Notes: generated from the sequence alone by a model not told the origin. A DNA stretch of 64,000 bases from Paenibacillus physcomitrellae (GCF_002240225.1 NZ_CP022584.1:3766594-3830593); one strand, 5' to 3'. Shown: positions 1-9,607, numbered from the stretch's first letter. Made by a program: numbers and translations.

Positions 1-2
1 AG

Positions 3-2486
3 CGGTTTGCGCTGCAATTCTTGTATGCTTACATGCCGTTAAACGATATGGCGGACTACAGCGGGGAATTGTTCCTTTCGCATGTCCGGCAGGCGCTGGC
101 AACCCGCAGAGAGTCCGAATGGGGCAGCAGGATACCGGATTCCGTTTTTCTGCATTTTGTGCTGCCTTACCGCGTGAACAACGAGAACATTGAGGACTAT
201 CGCGGTGTGATTTATAGCGAGCTGGGTCCCCGGGTTCAAGGTTTGACCATGGAGGAAGCGATTCTGGAGGCCAACTACTGGTGCCATGAAAAAGCGACCT
301 ACATCGGCAGCGACCTCCGGACACTTTCGCCGCTGGGCCTGATCCGCAGCGCCAGAGGGCGCTGCGGGGAGGAGTCCACGCTTTGCGTGTCCGCGCTGCG
401 CAGCATCGGGATTCCGGCGCGCCAGTGCTACACGCCGCGCTGGGCGCACTGCGATGACAATCACGCCTGGGTCGAAGCCTGGGCGGATGGGCAGTGGCAT
501 TATATCGGCGCTTGCGAGCCGGAAGCGCGGCTGGATCAAGGCTGGTTCAGCGGCCCGGCGCGGAGGGCGATGCTGGTGCATTCCCGTGTGCCCGCGCAAT
601 ATGCCGGGCCGGAGGACATCACGTATGCCGACAAGTGGCATACGGAAATCAACCTGCTGGACAACTACGCGCCTGCCCGCACGATCACGGTCAGCGTCAG
701 GGACAGCGGCGGAGCGGCGGTGTCCGGCGCGACTGTTCAATTCTTGCTGTACAACTATGCTGAGCTGTTTCCACTGGCGCAGCTGGTGACGGACGCGCAG
801 GGCGAGGTGAGCTTCAAGACAGGGTATGGGGAGCTCATGGTCCGGGCCGTTTATGAAGAGCAGTGGGGGCAATGCAAAATTACCGTCCCGGAGGCCGAAC
901 GACTGGAGATCGTGCTGAGTCAAACCGGACAACCGCAGGCCGCCGAAGATTTTATTATGGTACCGCCGCCGGAAATTCCGGATCCCGAGCTTGCTCCCCT
1001 TACGGAGGAAGCGTTGGAGCGCCATGCCGCCCGGGTTGCGGAAGGAACTGCCATACGTGCGGCTTATGAAGCCTCTTTTATGAACGAAACGGAAGCGGAA
1101 GAATTGGCGCGCGGGCTTAAGCTGCCTGAAGACCGCGTGTGGGCCGTATTGGAGAAAGCGCGCGGCAATTCGCATGACATCGCTGCTTTCCTTAAGGAGC
1201 AGTCGCCCAAACATGGCGAATGGGCGCTTAAACTGCTGGAAGTGCTGAATGACAAGGATTTGATCGACACTGCCAGAGAAGTGCTGGTGGACCATCTGGA
1301 AGGAGCTCTGCCGCTGCTCGGCGAGCAGGAAGATGAAATCTTCAGCCGGTATATTTTGCGGCCAAGGGTTTATTTTGAAATGTTCACGCCTTACCGCAAG
1401 GCCATCCAATCTGCCTTTACGGCAGAGGAAGCGGCAGAGTTCCGCAGAGATCCTTCCCGTTTGGTAGAGTTCTTCAATCAGGAATGGGAGATTCGGGACG
1501 ACCTGACCCATCTGCGCGGGAAAGCCGCGCCAGGCGGCACCTTCGCCTTGAAGAAAGGCGACTCCGTTTCCATCGATCTTTGTTTTGTAGCGGTCTGCCG
1601 CAGTCTGGGCATCCCGGCAAGGCTGCATCCCAGCGAGCTGTACCCTCAGTTTAAGGATGAAAGCGGCTGGCAGGCCGCCGAATTTGAAGGTCATCCACGG
1701 ACGATAGCCAGCTCCAAGCAGGAAACCCGCGAGACCGGCACACTTCGTCTGGTAAGCGAGTCAGAGTCCGGCACGGAGGCCTCCTACAATGAGAACTTTA
1801 CGTTGGCCAGACTGGAGAACGGAATCTATAAAACCTTGATTTACCCGCACGCCAAAAAAGACTTCGCCGAGCCGCTGGAGGTTGAAGCCGGCGAATACCG
1901 GCTTACAACAGGCATCCGGCTTAAGGAAGGCACGGTCTACGGCCGGCTGGCCTATTTTGAGGTGCAGCCTGGTAAGGAAATCACGGTGCCGATTACCTTC
2001 CACCAGCCGGAGCAGGCCATTCCGGTGCTGGGACAGGTCGATCCGGCAGCCGTATTTACGGCCGGTAATGAAGGGGCCGGCACAATCCGGCTTGGAGAGC
2101 GGGCCGCGGACAAAGGCGCCGTGGTCGCCTTTCTGGATCCATCCCGCGAGCCGTCCAAACATCTGCTGCGGGAATCGGCCGAGCTGGCGGAGGCATTTGA
2201 TGCGGCCGGCGCTCCGCTTCTGCTCGTAACGGGTGGCGCGGATAAGGCGGCGTTAGCGGAGCTGCAGGCCGCCCATCCGGGGCTTCCTTCCATCGCTGGC
2301 TTCGTGCTGGACCCGGCGGACGAAAGCCTGCAGGCTTTTGCCAAGGCAGTTCCACTCGGCGGGTCGGGATACCCTTATTTGTACGTGCTGGATCGCGAGT
2401 GCCGCATCCGGTATCAGGAATCGGGATACAAACCCGGCAGCGGCAAAGAAGCGCTTGGCATTCTGACAGGCATTCAATCTAATTAA
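3..2486 (+). CDS. Transglutaminase-like domain protein (5' end outside window)
   Basis: The reading frame is open to the left edge (codons from base 3), so the start is missing and the TTG at 21 is not trusted. Numbering from that TTG, residues about 75-170 form a transglutaminase/protease-like core: Cys115 in GRCGEES and His148 in DDNHAWVEAW are the expected catalytic pair. An Ig-like segment follows (about 220-305). Around residues 505-545 a second transglutaminase-like stretch ends in CRSLGIPARLHP, but the position matching the catalytic Cys reads KKGDSVS, so this copy looks inactive. The C-terminal 120 residues resemble a thioredoxin/AhpC-like fold without a CxxC pair. No signal peptide is visible. 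The GH18 gene begins 18 bases downstream, suggesting one transcript. The substrate is unknown; peptide cleavage or crosslinking is inferred from the family only. Confidence 0.8.
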   Translation, partial: RFALQFLYAYMPLNDMADYSGELFLSHVRQALATRRESEWGSRIPDSVFLHFVLPYRVNNENIEDYRGVIYSELGPRVQGLTMEEAILEANYWCHEKATYIGSDLRTLSPLGLIRSARGRCGEESTLCVSALRSIGIPARQCYTPRWAHCDDNHAWVEAWADGQWHYIGACEPEARLDQGWFSGPARRAMLVHSRVPAQYAGPEDITYADKWHTEINLLDNYAPARTITVSVRDSGGAAVSGATVQFLLYNYAELFPLAQLVTDAQGEVSFKTGYGELMVRAVYEEQWGQCKITVPEAERLEIVLSQTGQPQAAEDFIMVPPPEIPDPELAPLTEEALERHAARVAEGTAIRAAYEASFMNETEAEELARGLKLPEDRVWAVLEKARGNSHDIAAFLKEQSPKHGEWALKLLEVLNDKDLIDTAREVLVDHLEGALPLLGEQEDEIFSRYILRPRVYFEMFTPYRKAIQSAFTAEEAAEFRRDPSRLVEFFNQEWEIRDDLTHLRGKAAPGGTFALKKGDSVSIDLCFVAVCRSLGIPARLHPSELYPQFKDESGWQAAEFEGHPRTIASSKQETRETGTLRLVSESESGTEASYNENFTLARLENGIYKTLIYPHAKKDFAEPLEVEAGEYRLTTGIRLKEGTVYGRLAYFEVQPGKEITVPITFHQPEQAIPVLGQVDPAAVFTAGNEGAGTIRLGERAADKGAVVAFLDPSREPSKHLLRESAELAEAFDAAGAPLLLVTGGADKAALAELQAAHPGLPSIAGFVLDPADESLQAFAKAVPLGGSGYPYLYVLDRECRIRYQESGYKPGSGKEALGILTGIQSN

Positions 2487-2504
2487 GGGAAGGTGATCCT
2501 AAGC

Positions 2505-3638
2505 ATGGAGCCTGCATCATTTGATCAGCCGGAACAGAAAGAGTCATTCAGACAGCCGGAATTGGCCAAAAGGGAAACGGCACAACCTAAACCTTACCGG
2601 GTAGTCGGTTATGTCGGGGACCGCGATTTGCCGGGATTAAGCCGGGAAGATGCCATGAAGCTGACCCATTTAAATATCGCGTTTGGCCATGTCAACAACG
2701 ATGAAATCCAGACCGGGCATCTGATCAGCCTGGAGCTGCTGCCTGGAATCAAACGGATGAACCCGGGCCTTACCGTCCTGCTGTCCGTCGGCGGTTGGAG
2801 CGCAGGCGGGTTCTCCGAAGCCGCCTCAACGCCGGAAGGCCGGCTGCGGATGGCCGCATCCGCCGTCAAAGTCGTGACAGATTACGCCATCGACGGGATT
2901 GACCTGGACTGGGAATATCCCTGCTATTCGGAAGCAGGGATTGCATCCAGTCCGGCGGACAAAACCAACTTCACGCTGCTGCTTGCCGCCATCCGCGAAG
3001 CTTTGGACGCGGCAGGCGCCAAAGACGGCCGCCATTACCTGCTTACGATCGCGGCCGGTGCCGACCAATATTACCTCGACGGCACCGAAATGGACCAGGC
3101 GCAGCAGTACCTGGATTATGTGCAGCTGATGACCTACGACATGCGCGGCGGCTTCCAGACGTTAACCGGGCATCATACCAATCTGTATACGGGAACGGGG
3201 GATTTGTTCCGGATTAGCGCGCACGCTTCGGCGCAAATGTTCATCCGGGCCGGAGTACCGAAGGAGAAGCTGCTGCTGGGTGCGGCTTTTTATTCCCGCA
3301 TGTGGAAGGAGGTCCCGAACCACAATCAGGGCCTCTACCAGATGACCGCCGGCTCCGGCGGGTACGGGCCTGATTACGGCGAGCTTGCCGCCAAATATCT
3401 GAACAAAAACGGCTACAAACGATATTGGGACGACGAAGCTAAAGCGCCTTATCTATTTGACGGCAGCACGTTTATTACTTATGATGATGAGCAGTCGATC
3501 GCCTGCAAATGCCAATTTATCAAAGAGCAGGGGCTGGGCGGAATCATGTTCTGGGAATACAAATGTGATCCGGACCGTGTCCTTTTGAATGCGATTGACC
3601 GGGCCTTTGCGCAGGAGAAGCTTTCGTCCTCCCATTAA
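2505..3638 (+). CDS. Glycoside hydrolase family 18 (chitinase-like)
   Basis: The protein has 377 residues. It carries the family signature DGIDLDWEYP with the catalytic Glu at residue 137, and the YDMRG and FWEYKCD strands typical of the GH18 barrel. GH18 enzymes cleave beta-1,4 bonds in chitin or related N-acetylglucosamine polymers by substrate-assisted catalysis. I chose ATG 2505 because the upstream GTG at 2493 lies inside the ribosome site (GGGAAGG, 2487-2493). No signal peptide or chitin-binding module is present, so the enzyme is predicted to be cytoplasmic and may act on imported chitooligosaccharides or on cell-wall fragments. It follows the transglutaminase-like gene closely and is followed by a terminator. 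Confidence 0.9.
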   Translation: MEPASFDQPEQKESFRQPELAKRETAQPKPYRVVGYVGDRDLPGLSREDAMKLTHLNIAFGHVNNDEIQTGHLISLELLPGIKRMNPGLTVLLSVGGWSAGGFSEAASTPEGRLRMAASAVKVVTDYAIDGIDLDWEYPCYSEAGIASSPADKTNFTLLLAAIREALDAAGAKDGRHYLLTIAAGADQYYLDGTEMDQAQQYLDYVQLMTYDMRGGFQTLTGHHTNLYTGTGDLFRISAHASAQMFIRAGVPKEKLLLGAAFYSRMWKEVPNHNQGLYQMTAGSGGYGPDYGELAAKYLNKNGYKRYWDDEAKAPYLFDGSTFITYDDEQSIACKCQFIKEQGLGGIMFWEYKCDPDRVLLNAIDRAFAQEKLSSSH

Positions 3639-3701
3639 CAGCTGCTAAAGCGGAGTGAACTCTCTGAAACAGCTATCAAAAAAGTTACTACTAAAAAAGG
3701 C

Positions 3702-3735
3702 AAAAGGCGCCGGTCTCAGTGACAGGTGCCTTTTT
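3702..3735 (+). terminator. Intrinsic terminator after the GH18 gene
   Basis: AAAGGCGCC and GGTGCCTTT form a stem with one G-U pair, a 13-base loop and a run of T. It closes the transglutaminase-GH18 unit. Confidence 0.8.
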
Positions 3736-3840
3736 GTCGTCTATTTATTTTTTGTAATTAATTGTTATTTTTATGTAAATAAGCTTTTGATTGGTTCTGT
3801 TACTATAATCCATATACGAACGGAAAGGGAGCTTATCAAA

Positions 3841-4599
3841 TTGAAAAAGGGAATAGGATTAGGCGCATTGTTATTGTCTGCTGTTTTAGTGATTTCTGGA
3901 TGCGCTTCGGATAAACCGGCGAGCGGCTTGCTAGATGTTGAACAGTCCTCTGCTGCCGTCACGGAACAAAATGAACCGGAAGATCATTCCAAGCTGCTCA
4001 GCGCTTCTGAAGATAAGGAAGTAAAGCTCTATGAAACAGCAGATGGAGTCATTGTCGACGTTAATGGTAGACAAAAGGATTTTCATTGGGAAATGATACA
4101 TGGAACTTATGACCCGCTGGTGTACCATGTCGATCTTACAGGAGACGGTAAAGAAGAAGCGGTTATCATTCTTATTACTGGACAGGGGACTGAATTAGAT
4201 ACTAATGAAGCTCATGTATTAAACGTAGATGACCTTTCGGAGATCAAGATACAGAAGGCGGAGGAAATAGCCGCAGAGATAGAAACGGAAGTGAGGAAAA
4301 AGAACGATGAGCTGCAAATTAGCGTTAAAGCTCAAGGTAAAGAATACAAATTCAGCAAAAAAATTAGTGAGCTTCCACTAGCGCATGAGCCGGACGATAA
4401 ATTCAAAAATAAGCTTTACTTTGGGAGCGTGATTTTAAATAGTATAAAGGAGCAGAAGCTGACGGTAGAGTTAGCCGGCGGGCTGCAGTCAAAGTCGATG
4501 ATTCCTGATTTGATCTGCACGGTCCACGTCACTTATAAGTATGATAAATCCCAAAATGAGTTCACTGCAGATCATATCGAAGTTATTCCTGATATATAA
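3841..4599 (+). CDS. Putative lipoprotein of unknown function
   Basis: The start is TTG 3841, preceded by AAAGGGAG at 3824-3831; the frame extends upstream to 3655 but that part crosses a terminator and is not translated sensibly. The N terminus is KK followed by a hydrophobic stretch and the lipobox VISGC, so it should be exported and lipid-anchored at the Cys near residue 21. The mature part (about 230 residues) is charged and contains DLTGDGKEEAVI, a calcium-like or FG-GAP-like loop also common in secreted Paenibacillus proteins. I do not recognise the family. It stands alone between two terminators. Confidence 0.75.
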   Translation: MKKGIGLGALLLSAVLVISGCASDKPASGLLDVEQSSAAVTEQNEPEDHSKLLSASEDKEVKLYETADGVIVDVNGRQKDFHWEMIHGTYDPLVYHVDLTGDGKEEAVIILITGQGTELDTNEAHVLNVDDLSEIKIQKAEEIAAEIETEVRKKNDELQISVKAQGKEYKFSKKISELPLAHEPDDKFKNKLYFGSVILNSIKEQKLTVELAGGLQSKSMIPDLICTVHVTYKYDKSQNEFTADHIEVIPDI

Positions 4600-4631
4600 C
4601 CGAATGTATAAATCCTAAATATATAAAAACA

Positions 4632-4685
4632 CCCCCAAGAATTTGCCTGGAACAGCCCATTGGGCTGCCAGCTAATTCTCAGGGG
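4632..4685 (-). terminator. Terminator of sodA (convergent region)
   Basis: An outer stem of CCCC...AAGAATT with AATTCT...GGGG carries an inner perfect stem CAGCCCA/TGGGCTG. On the minus strand it is followed by GTTTTTAT, so it mainly serves sodA; it may also stop the lipoprotein transcript. Confidence 0.8.
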
Positions 4686-4739
4686 CATTTCGTGTTCTCA
4701 AAGAAGAAGGGTTGCTTCTTCTTGCAAGTCTCCGCGATC

Positions 4740-5348
4740 TTACTTCGCAGCGTTGTAACGTTTCTCAACTTCGTCCCAGTTGATTACGTTCCAGAAAGCA
4801 GCGATGTAGTCAGGGCGTTTGTTTTGGTAGTTCAGGTAGTAAGCATGCTCCCAAACGTCCAGGCCAAGGATCGGCGTAGCGCCTTCCATGATCGGGCTGT
4901 CTTGGTTAGGTGTGCTGGAAACAACCAGTTTGCCGTCTTTCACGGACAACCATGCCCAGCCGCTGCCGAAGCGTGTAGTAGCTGCTTTAGCGAAGTCTTC
5001 TTTGAATTTCTCGAAGCCGCCAAGCTCGCTTTCGATCGCTGCAGCCACGTTGCCTTTAGGAGCGCCGCCGCCGTTTGGTCCGATAACTTCCCAGAACAGG
5101 GAGTGGTTAGCGTGGCCGCCGCCGTTGTTGCGGACTGCTGTGCGGATGCTTTCTGGAACAGCGTCCAGGTTAGCGATCAGCTCTTCAACGGATTTGCTTT
5201 GCAGCTCAGGAGCGCTTTCCAAAGCAGCGTTCAGGTTTGTCACATATGTATTATGGTGACGGTCGTGGTGGATGTTCATTGTAGTTTCGTCGATATGCGG
5301 TTCCAGAGCGTTAGCTGGGTAAGGCAATGCTGGCAATTGATGAGCCAT
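4740..5348 (-). CDS. sodA: Superoxide dismutase, Mn/Fe family
   Basis: A full-length 202-residue Fe/Mn superoxide dismutase converting superoxide to hydrogen peroxide and oxygen in the cytoplasm. The four metal ligands are visible: His in ALEPHID, His in [10 protein letters not shown], and Asp and His in LDVWEHAYY. The ribosome site GAGGAGG stands just before ATG 5348 and a good sigma-A promoter lies at 5394-5422. It is monocistronic with its own terminator. A near copy (about 28 differences by eye over 202 residues) lies at 33502-34113, and a fused third dismutase at 40265-41494. Which metal is used cannot be decided from sequence by eye; the gene name follows the Bacillus manganese enzyme. 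Confidence 0.95.
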   Translation of the reverse strand: MAHQLPALPYPANALEPHIDETTMNIHHDRHHNTYVTNLNAALESAPELQSKSVEELIANLDAVPESIRTAVRNNGGGHANHSLFWEVIGPNGGGAPKGNVAAAIESELGGFEKFKEDFAKAATTRFGSGWAWLSVKDGKLVVSSTPNQDSPIMEGATPILGLDVWEHAYYLNYQNKRPDYIAAFWNVINWDEVEKRYNAAK

Positions 5349-5393
5349 TATAAATTCCTCCTCAAAGTGGGTATAAACTTGCTTACAACTGAC

Positions 5394-5422
5394 ATTGTAA
5401 AAAACTTTTCCAACTTAGTCAA
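5394..5422 (-). promoter_or_regulatory. Sigma-A promoter of sodA
   Basis: On the minus strand TTGACT and TACAAT are separated by exactly 17 bases, about 45 bases before the sodA start. Confidence 0.75.
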
Positions 5423-5499
5423 CAACTATGTATCATAAGTTAGCTTGGAAAATAAACACGAAGAAGCAAACTCCGACCCGGTGGAACCGGAATTTGCGC

Positions 5500-6138
5500 T
5501 TAATCGCTCTTTTTCTGAGAAATGACATAAGTACAGCAGCTTCCGCCTTTGGCCAGACATTCGGTCCGCTGAACGTCCGTGCCCAGCAGAGACTGGAACA
5601 AATCCAGCTCGCAGCTGCAGGCCTGGTTATAGACATTGGCCACTTGGAAGATCGGGCAATTGTACTCTTTCAGCACAAATTGTCCGTTATCCAGCTCCTC
5701 GCATTCGGCCATATAGCCGCCTTCATTTTGCATATCTGCCAGCAGGCGGACTTTACCCCGGAGATCCTCGCCGGACATCTTCGGTTCATAATTCCGCATC
5801 AGCTTCAGCTTCCGGCGTTCAAACAGCCGGCTAACCATATCTTCACCGGCTTCTTCAGCAAGCTCGCCAAGCAGGTCCAGAGCGACCTTATGATAGGTTT
5901 TGGGAAATAGGCCGTCGGCATGTTCAGTCAGCGCGTAGACAGACGTAGGCCTGCCCATCGTTTGACGCTGCAAGCGAGGTTCGATCAGTTCGTCCCTCTC
6001 AAGCGTTCCCAAATGGCGGCGGACCGCCATTTCGGTAATGCCGAGCTCGGCCGCCATTTCCTTGGCCGTTAACGGTCCGCGGGTTTTAAGCAGATGGAGC
6101 AGGTATTCCCTTGTCGGCATTTCTTTCATTTTGTTCAA
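5500..6138 (-). CDS. HTH transcriptional regulator with C-terminal cysteine cluster
   Basis: The protein has 212 residues. A winged helix at about 8-65 ([20 protein letters not shown]) resembles the DeoR/SufR and ArsR-like groups. The C-terminal third holds many cysteines ([24 protein letters not shown]), which in related regulators bind an Fe-S cluster or zinc, so redox or iron-sulfur sensing is likely but not proven. The start is TTG 6138: its first bases overlap the trhO stop (TTGA) and GGAGG lies 6 bases before it inside trhO, indicating translational coupling. It therefore sits second in an operon with trhO. Targets are unknown. Confidence 0.8.
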   Translation of the reverse strand: MNKMKEMPTREYLLHLLKTRGPLTAKEMAAELGITEMAVRRHLGTLERDELIEPRLQRQTMGRPTSVYALTEHADGLFPKTYHKVALDLLGELAEEAGEDMVSRLFERRKLKLMRNYEPKMSGEDLRGKVRLLADMQNEGGYMAECEELDNGQFVLKEYNCPIFQVANVYNQACSCELDLFQSLLGTDVQRTECLAKGGSCCTYVISQKKSD

Positions 6139-7049
6139 AGAGAAACCTCCGTCTTCTCATAAATGTAGTTGGCAGGCGCGTTCTCGCGGCATTCGGAAGA
6201 ACAGAAGCGGTGATGAGTATCCTCGCATTCCTCGCAGCACACATGCTGCAAATTGCAGGTCGGGCAGTTGATGTAGCGGTCATGCGTTTTGCCGCAGTGA
6301 TAGCATTTTGCAATCACAACATCTTCTTCGGTGTGGTTGATCGGCACAGAGATGCGCTCGTCGAACACGTAGCATTTTCCGTCAAACAGCCGTCCTTGAA
6401 CTTCCGGATCTTTGCTGTAGGTTACGATTCCGCCCTCAAGCTGGTTCACATCCTGGAAGCCTTCATCGATCAGAAAGCCGGTCAATTTCTCACAGCGGAT
6501 ACCGCCGGTGCAGTAAGTCAGTACTTTCTTGTCCTTGAATTGCTCCATGTTGGCACGGATCCATTCCGGAAACTCCCGGAAGGACTCGACATCAGGACGA
6601 ATAGCGCCGCGGAAATGGCCGATTTCATATTCATAATCATTACGTCCGTCAATGACTACGACGTCTTCCTGCTGCAGCTGCTCATAAAATTCAACAGGCG
6701 AAAGGCGTTTGCCAAATTTCGTATTCGGATCAAGCGGCTTCTCATACCGGAAGGTAACGAGCTCCTGCTTGTGGCGGACGAACATTTTTTTGAAGGTGTG
6801 GCCTTCGACCTCGTCGATCTTAAATACGATATCTGCAAACAGGGGATTGCTGCGCAGGTCCTTCATATATTGTTCGGTCTGCTCCCAAGTGCCGGACACA
6901 GTCCCGTTAATGCCTTCAGAGGCAATCAAAATACGGCCTTTCAGGCCCATATCCTTGCAATATTGCAGATGTTCGGCTGTAAAAGCCGCCGGATCTTCAA
7001 TGTGAACGAATTTATAATACAACAACACGCGGTAAGCTTGGTTATTCAA
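6135..7049 (-). CDS. trhO: tRNA uridine(34) hydroxylase / rhodanese-domain protein
   Basis: The protein has 304 residues: an N-terminal ferredoxin-like domain ([17 protein letters not shown]), a central rhodanese domain with the active-site loop [10 protein letters not shown], and a C-terminal cysteine-rich zinc-ribbon-like tail ([17 protein letters not shown]). This architecture is that of TrhO (YceA), which introduces the oxygen for 5-hydroxyuridine at the wobble position of tRNA. The start is TTG 7049 with AAGGAG about 10 bases upstream. The downstream regulator gene overlaps it by three bases. Confidence 0.9.
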   Translation of the reverse strand: MNNQAYRVLLYYKFVHIEDPAAFTAEHLQYCKDMGLKGRILIASEGINGTVSGTWEQTEQYMKDLRSNPLFADIVFKIDEVEGHTFKKMFVRHKQELVTFRYEKPLDPNTKFGKRLSPVEFYEQLQQEDVVVIDGRNDYEYEIGHFRGAIRPDVESFREFPEWIRANMEQFKDKKVLTYCTGGIRCEKLTGFLIDEGFQDVNQLEGGIVTYSKDPEVQGRLFDGKCYVFDERISVPINHTEEDVVIAKCYHCGKTHDRYINCPTCNLQHVCCEECEDTHHRFCSSECRENAPANYIYEKTEVSL

Positions 7050-7180
7050 AATGGTTTAGCTCCTTGTTCTTGAAGTGATAATGATCGATTTTAAGGCAAT
7101 AAAAATAGATAGTCAACATATAAGTATAGAAAGTCTTAAATTGGCATCGCAACCAGCATACATGTCCGTGTAAAAAAAGA

Positions 7181-7217
7181 AACGCCCGAACGGTCGCTTC
7201 TCGCGGCTTCGGGCGTT
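7181..7217 (-). terminator. Terminator of ltaS
   Basis: The perfect stem AACGCCCGAA/TTCGGGCGTT is followed on the minus strand by TTTCTTTTTTTAC. Confidence 0.9.
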
Positions 7218-7263
7218 AACCATTTTGATTCAAGATAGCAATAAAGTGATATTCAGATTCAGA

Positions 7264-9138
7264 CTATTTATCAGTCCGGTCTGGCAGCTGTTTCACATAG
7301 CTGTCCGAAAGCTGAAGCAGCTTCAGCGCCCGGTTGTATTCATCTTCAGTCGTCAAGGCCTGACTGACCCCGTCTTCTGCCAGAGGCATCTGCTCGCCGT
7401 CGTTGTACCAAACGCCAGGCATAAACAGCGCCTTATCGTTCAGGAACGAGCCGGAAGGCAGATAATAGCGTTCAGGCAGCAGGTTATAAGTCTGGTTCAG
7501 GATATCCTGGCCGAAATGGATGTGGTTATCAAGCGGAATGCCAAGCAGGTTGGCAGCCGTAGGCAAAATGTCCACCTCGCCGCCGACATGGTCGATGACC
7601 TGAGGTTCTACATCCGGTACCGAGACGATGAAAGGAATGTTGATCATATCGATATTGCCGTAATCATGGCCGTAGATTTCCTTCATCAGATCCATCTCTT
7701 TGCTGCTCAGAGAGTATTTCGGCAGGCCCTGGTGGTCGCCATACAGCATGATTACGCTGTTGTCCCAGATGCCGGAATCCTTCAGCCCCTGGATGAATTG
7801 GCCCAAAGCCCAGTCCGCATAGTTCTGCGCGCGGAGGTAATCGCCGACCATCGTGTCCTGATAACGCTCCGGCAGCTGGATTTTGTCCAGCTCATGCGGA
7901 ATGGTAAAAGGATGGTGCGCAGTCATCGAAATAACCTGGGAATAAAAAGGTTTGTCAGCCGCGTCCATTTTCTGGAGCTCCGGCAAAGTCTTTTTATACA
8001 ACACTTCATCTACAGGTCCGAAGAACACGGAATCTTCCGTGCCATAAAACTTCTGGTCATAATACCGGTTCCAGCCCAAAGCCTTGTACAGCTCGCCGCG
8101 GTTCCAGAATTCCACGATATTGGTGTGGAAAGTGGCGGTATCATAGTTGTTCTGCTGAAGCAGCTTCGGCAAGCTAGGAAGCTGTTTGTCCGGATAGTTC
8201 TGCGTAGCCGCTTCGTTCGGCGGAATGTAGAACGAAGTGTTGACTACAAATTCCGCATCCGAAGTGTTGCCTTGGCCGACCATCTGATAAAAATGCGGGA
8301 AATACAAGCTTTCGCTGACAAGCTTATTCAGGTTAGGCGTAATTTCCTGTCCGTCAATCTTCAGGTTGACCAGGAAATTTTGCAGGGACTCCATCTGAAT
8401 GATAATCAGATTTTTGCCTTTGGCCTGACCAAAGTAAACAGGATTTTCCAGTCCGGTAGTCCCTTTCAATTTATCAATCGTGTCCTGGGTGATCTGATTA
8501 GGGTCCACCAGCTTTTCTTTCTGGGAAGCTAATACGGTGTAAGCCTCATAATTCAGAATGCCCATGGCTTCGGCCTTCTTGATCTCATTCATGCTGGCCC
8601 GGTTCGGCCAGGTATTGAGCAGGCAGACGGCGAGGGCAAACACGAAGACGGTGGAAACCAGACCTCTGCTTGTGCGGCGCGGCATTTGGAACATGATCGG
8701 CTGCCGCTTGCTGCGTCTTGCCCTCCGGATCAGGTAGAAGCCGATGATCACGATATCTATAAAGATTAACAAATAGTAAGGATCAAGCAGGGAAAAGACG
8801 CTGTTGCTTACGGCAGTAACCTGATTGACCTGCTGCAGGGCGTGGTACGTGACGATAACCCCGTAATATTTGTAATACATGATAACGGCAAAGAAAAGTC
8901 CGGTCAGTAATAAATTTACGATAAGGTAATATAAGGTTTTGCGTTTGGAGGCAAAGTATTCTACGAGACAGAATGCGATCCAGACGAACGGAACCTCTTT
9001 CAGAATTGGCGATAACGGAGGAATCCCGTCAAAAACAGCCATCCATGCTAAATAGCTCTTCACGATCATGATCAGGGAGAAAATCCAGAAAACTTTCAGG
9101 CCGCTGAACGCCTTGAAGAGTCGGTTTTGTGATGACAC
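7264..9138 (-). CDS. ltaS: Lipoteichoic acid synthase
   Basis: A polytopic protein of about 625 residues. Five hydrophobic segments in the first 200 residues are followed by an extracellular sulfatase-like domain. It polymerises glycerol phosphate from phosphatidylglycerol onto the glycolipid anchor. The catalytic threonine lies in GNTSDAEF; the metal-binding motifs IIIQMES and LYGDHQG match the family. I place the start at GTG 9138, where GGAAAGGCAGG stands 8 bases upstream; the upstream ATG 9159 and TTG 9186 have no ribosome site. It stands alone with a terminator. Whether it is the main LtaS or a paralogue cannot be told from this window. Confidence 0.9.
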   Translation of the reverse strand: MSSQNRLFKAFSGLKVFWIFSLIMIVKSYLAWMAVFDGIPPLSPILKEVPFVWIAFCLVEYFASKRKTLYYLIVNLLLTGLFFAVIMYYKYYGVIVTYHALQQVNQVTAVSNSVFSLLDPYYLLIFIDIVIIGFYLIRRARRSKRQPIMFQMPRRTSRGLVSTVFVFALAVCLLNTWPNRASMNEIKKAEAMGILNYEAYTVLASQKEKLVDPNQITQDTIDKLKGTTGLENPVYFGQAKGKNLIIIQMESLQNFLVNLKIDGQEITPNLNKLVSESLYFPHFYQMVGQGNTSDAEFVVNTSFYIPPNEAATQNYPDKQLPSLPKLLQQNNYDTATFHTNIVEFWNRGELYKALGWNRYYDQKFYGTEDSVFFGPVDEVLYKKTLPELQKMDAADKPFYSQVISMTAHHPFTIPHELDKIQLPERYQDTMVGDYLRAQNYADWALGQFIQGLKDSGIWDNSVIMLYGDHQGLPKYSLSSKEMDLMKEIYGHDYGNIDMINIPFIVSVPDVEPQVIDHVGGEVDILPTAANLLGIPLDNHIHFGQDILNQTYNLLPERYYLPSGSFLNDKALFMPGVWYNDGEQMPLAEDGVSQALTTEDEYNRALKLLQLSDSYVKQLPDRTDK

Positions 9139-9360
9139 GAGGGTAACCTGCCTTTCCATAACAAATTTGGTCAAAGAGCAATACAACTATAATACTCTAA
9201 ATGAAGTCCACAATAAAATGTGTTTCTCCATTAAAAGACGACCAAAAGCGGCGTAAAGTTGTAGAAGATGTGGATAATTCACGTAAAATTGAAGGATTAG
9301 CTGCAATAAAAGCGAAAATGGAAAATATCTGGAATTTTCAAATAAACCTGATTGCGCCTA

Positions 9361-9389
9361 TTGACTCTATATCTTTGAATTGATACATT
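9361..9389 (+). promoter_or_regulatory. Promoter of the leader/small RNA before the mutS2-like gene
   Basis: TTGACT and TACATT are separated by 17 bases, predicting a transcript starting near 9396 and reading into the palindrome. Confidence 0.6.
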
Positions 9390-9607
9390 GGCAGTATCCT
9401 AACTGACGGGAGAGATTTTGATGACGGTGATCGTTCTTAACTAAGCAATTTCATAGCGATGAATGACGGCGAAGGCCCCTTTGCGTAGAAAAATGGCCGT
9501 AGAGGAGCTTATTTTTCCTTTGCCCGGATTCATTCTGAAATTAGTTAAGAACACGCGGACCATCATTGTCGCCCGTATTGCGGCCTTGATATGAAGAACA
9601 TTCCACA

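Noticed and set aside
39-1694. Open frame of 551 codons on the minus strand under the transglutaminase-like gene
   Set aside because: It is a GC-driven shadow without ribosome site or recognisable domain; the plus-strand frame has clear catalytic motifs.
3787-3809. Promoter for the lipoprotein gene from TTGATT and TATAAT
   Set aside because: The spacer is only 11 bases, too short for a sigma-A promoter.
7076-7090. Fur-box-like TGATAATGATC sequence upstream of trhO
   Set aside because: Only one half matches; the second half has at least three mismatches to the 7-1-7 consensus.
7225-8532. Open frame of 435 codons antisense to ltaS
   Set aside because: It has no start site with a ribosome site and its composition mirrors the ltaS codons.
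9201-9383. 60-codon frame in the AT-rich part upstream of the mutS2-like gene
   Set aside because: It has no ribosome site and runs into the leader promoter at 9361.
9433-9552. T-box or known riboswitch upstream of the mutS2-like gene
   Set aside because: No T-box consensus or known aptamer core could be recognised, and mutS2 genes are not known targets of such switches.
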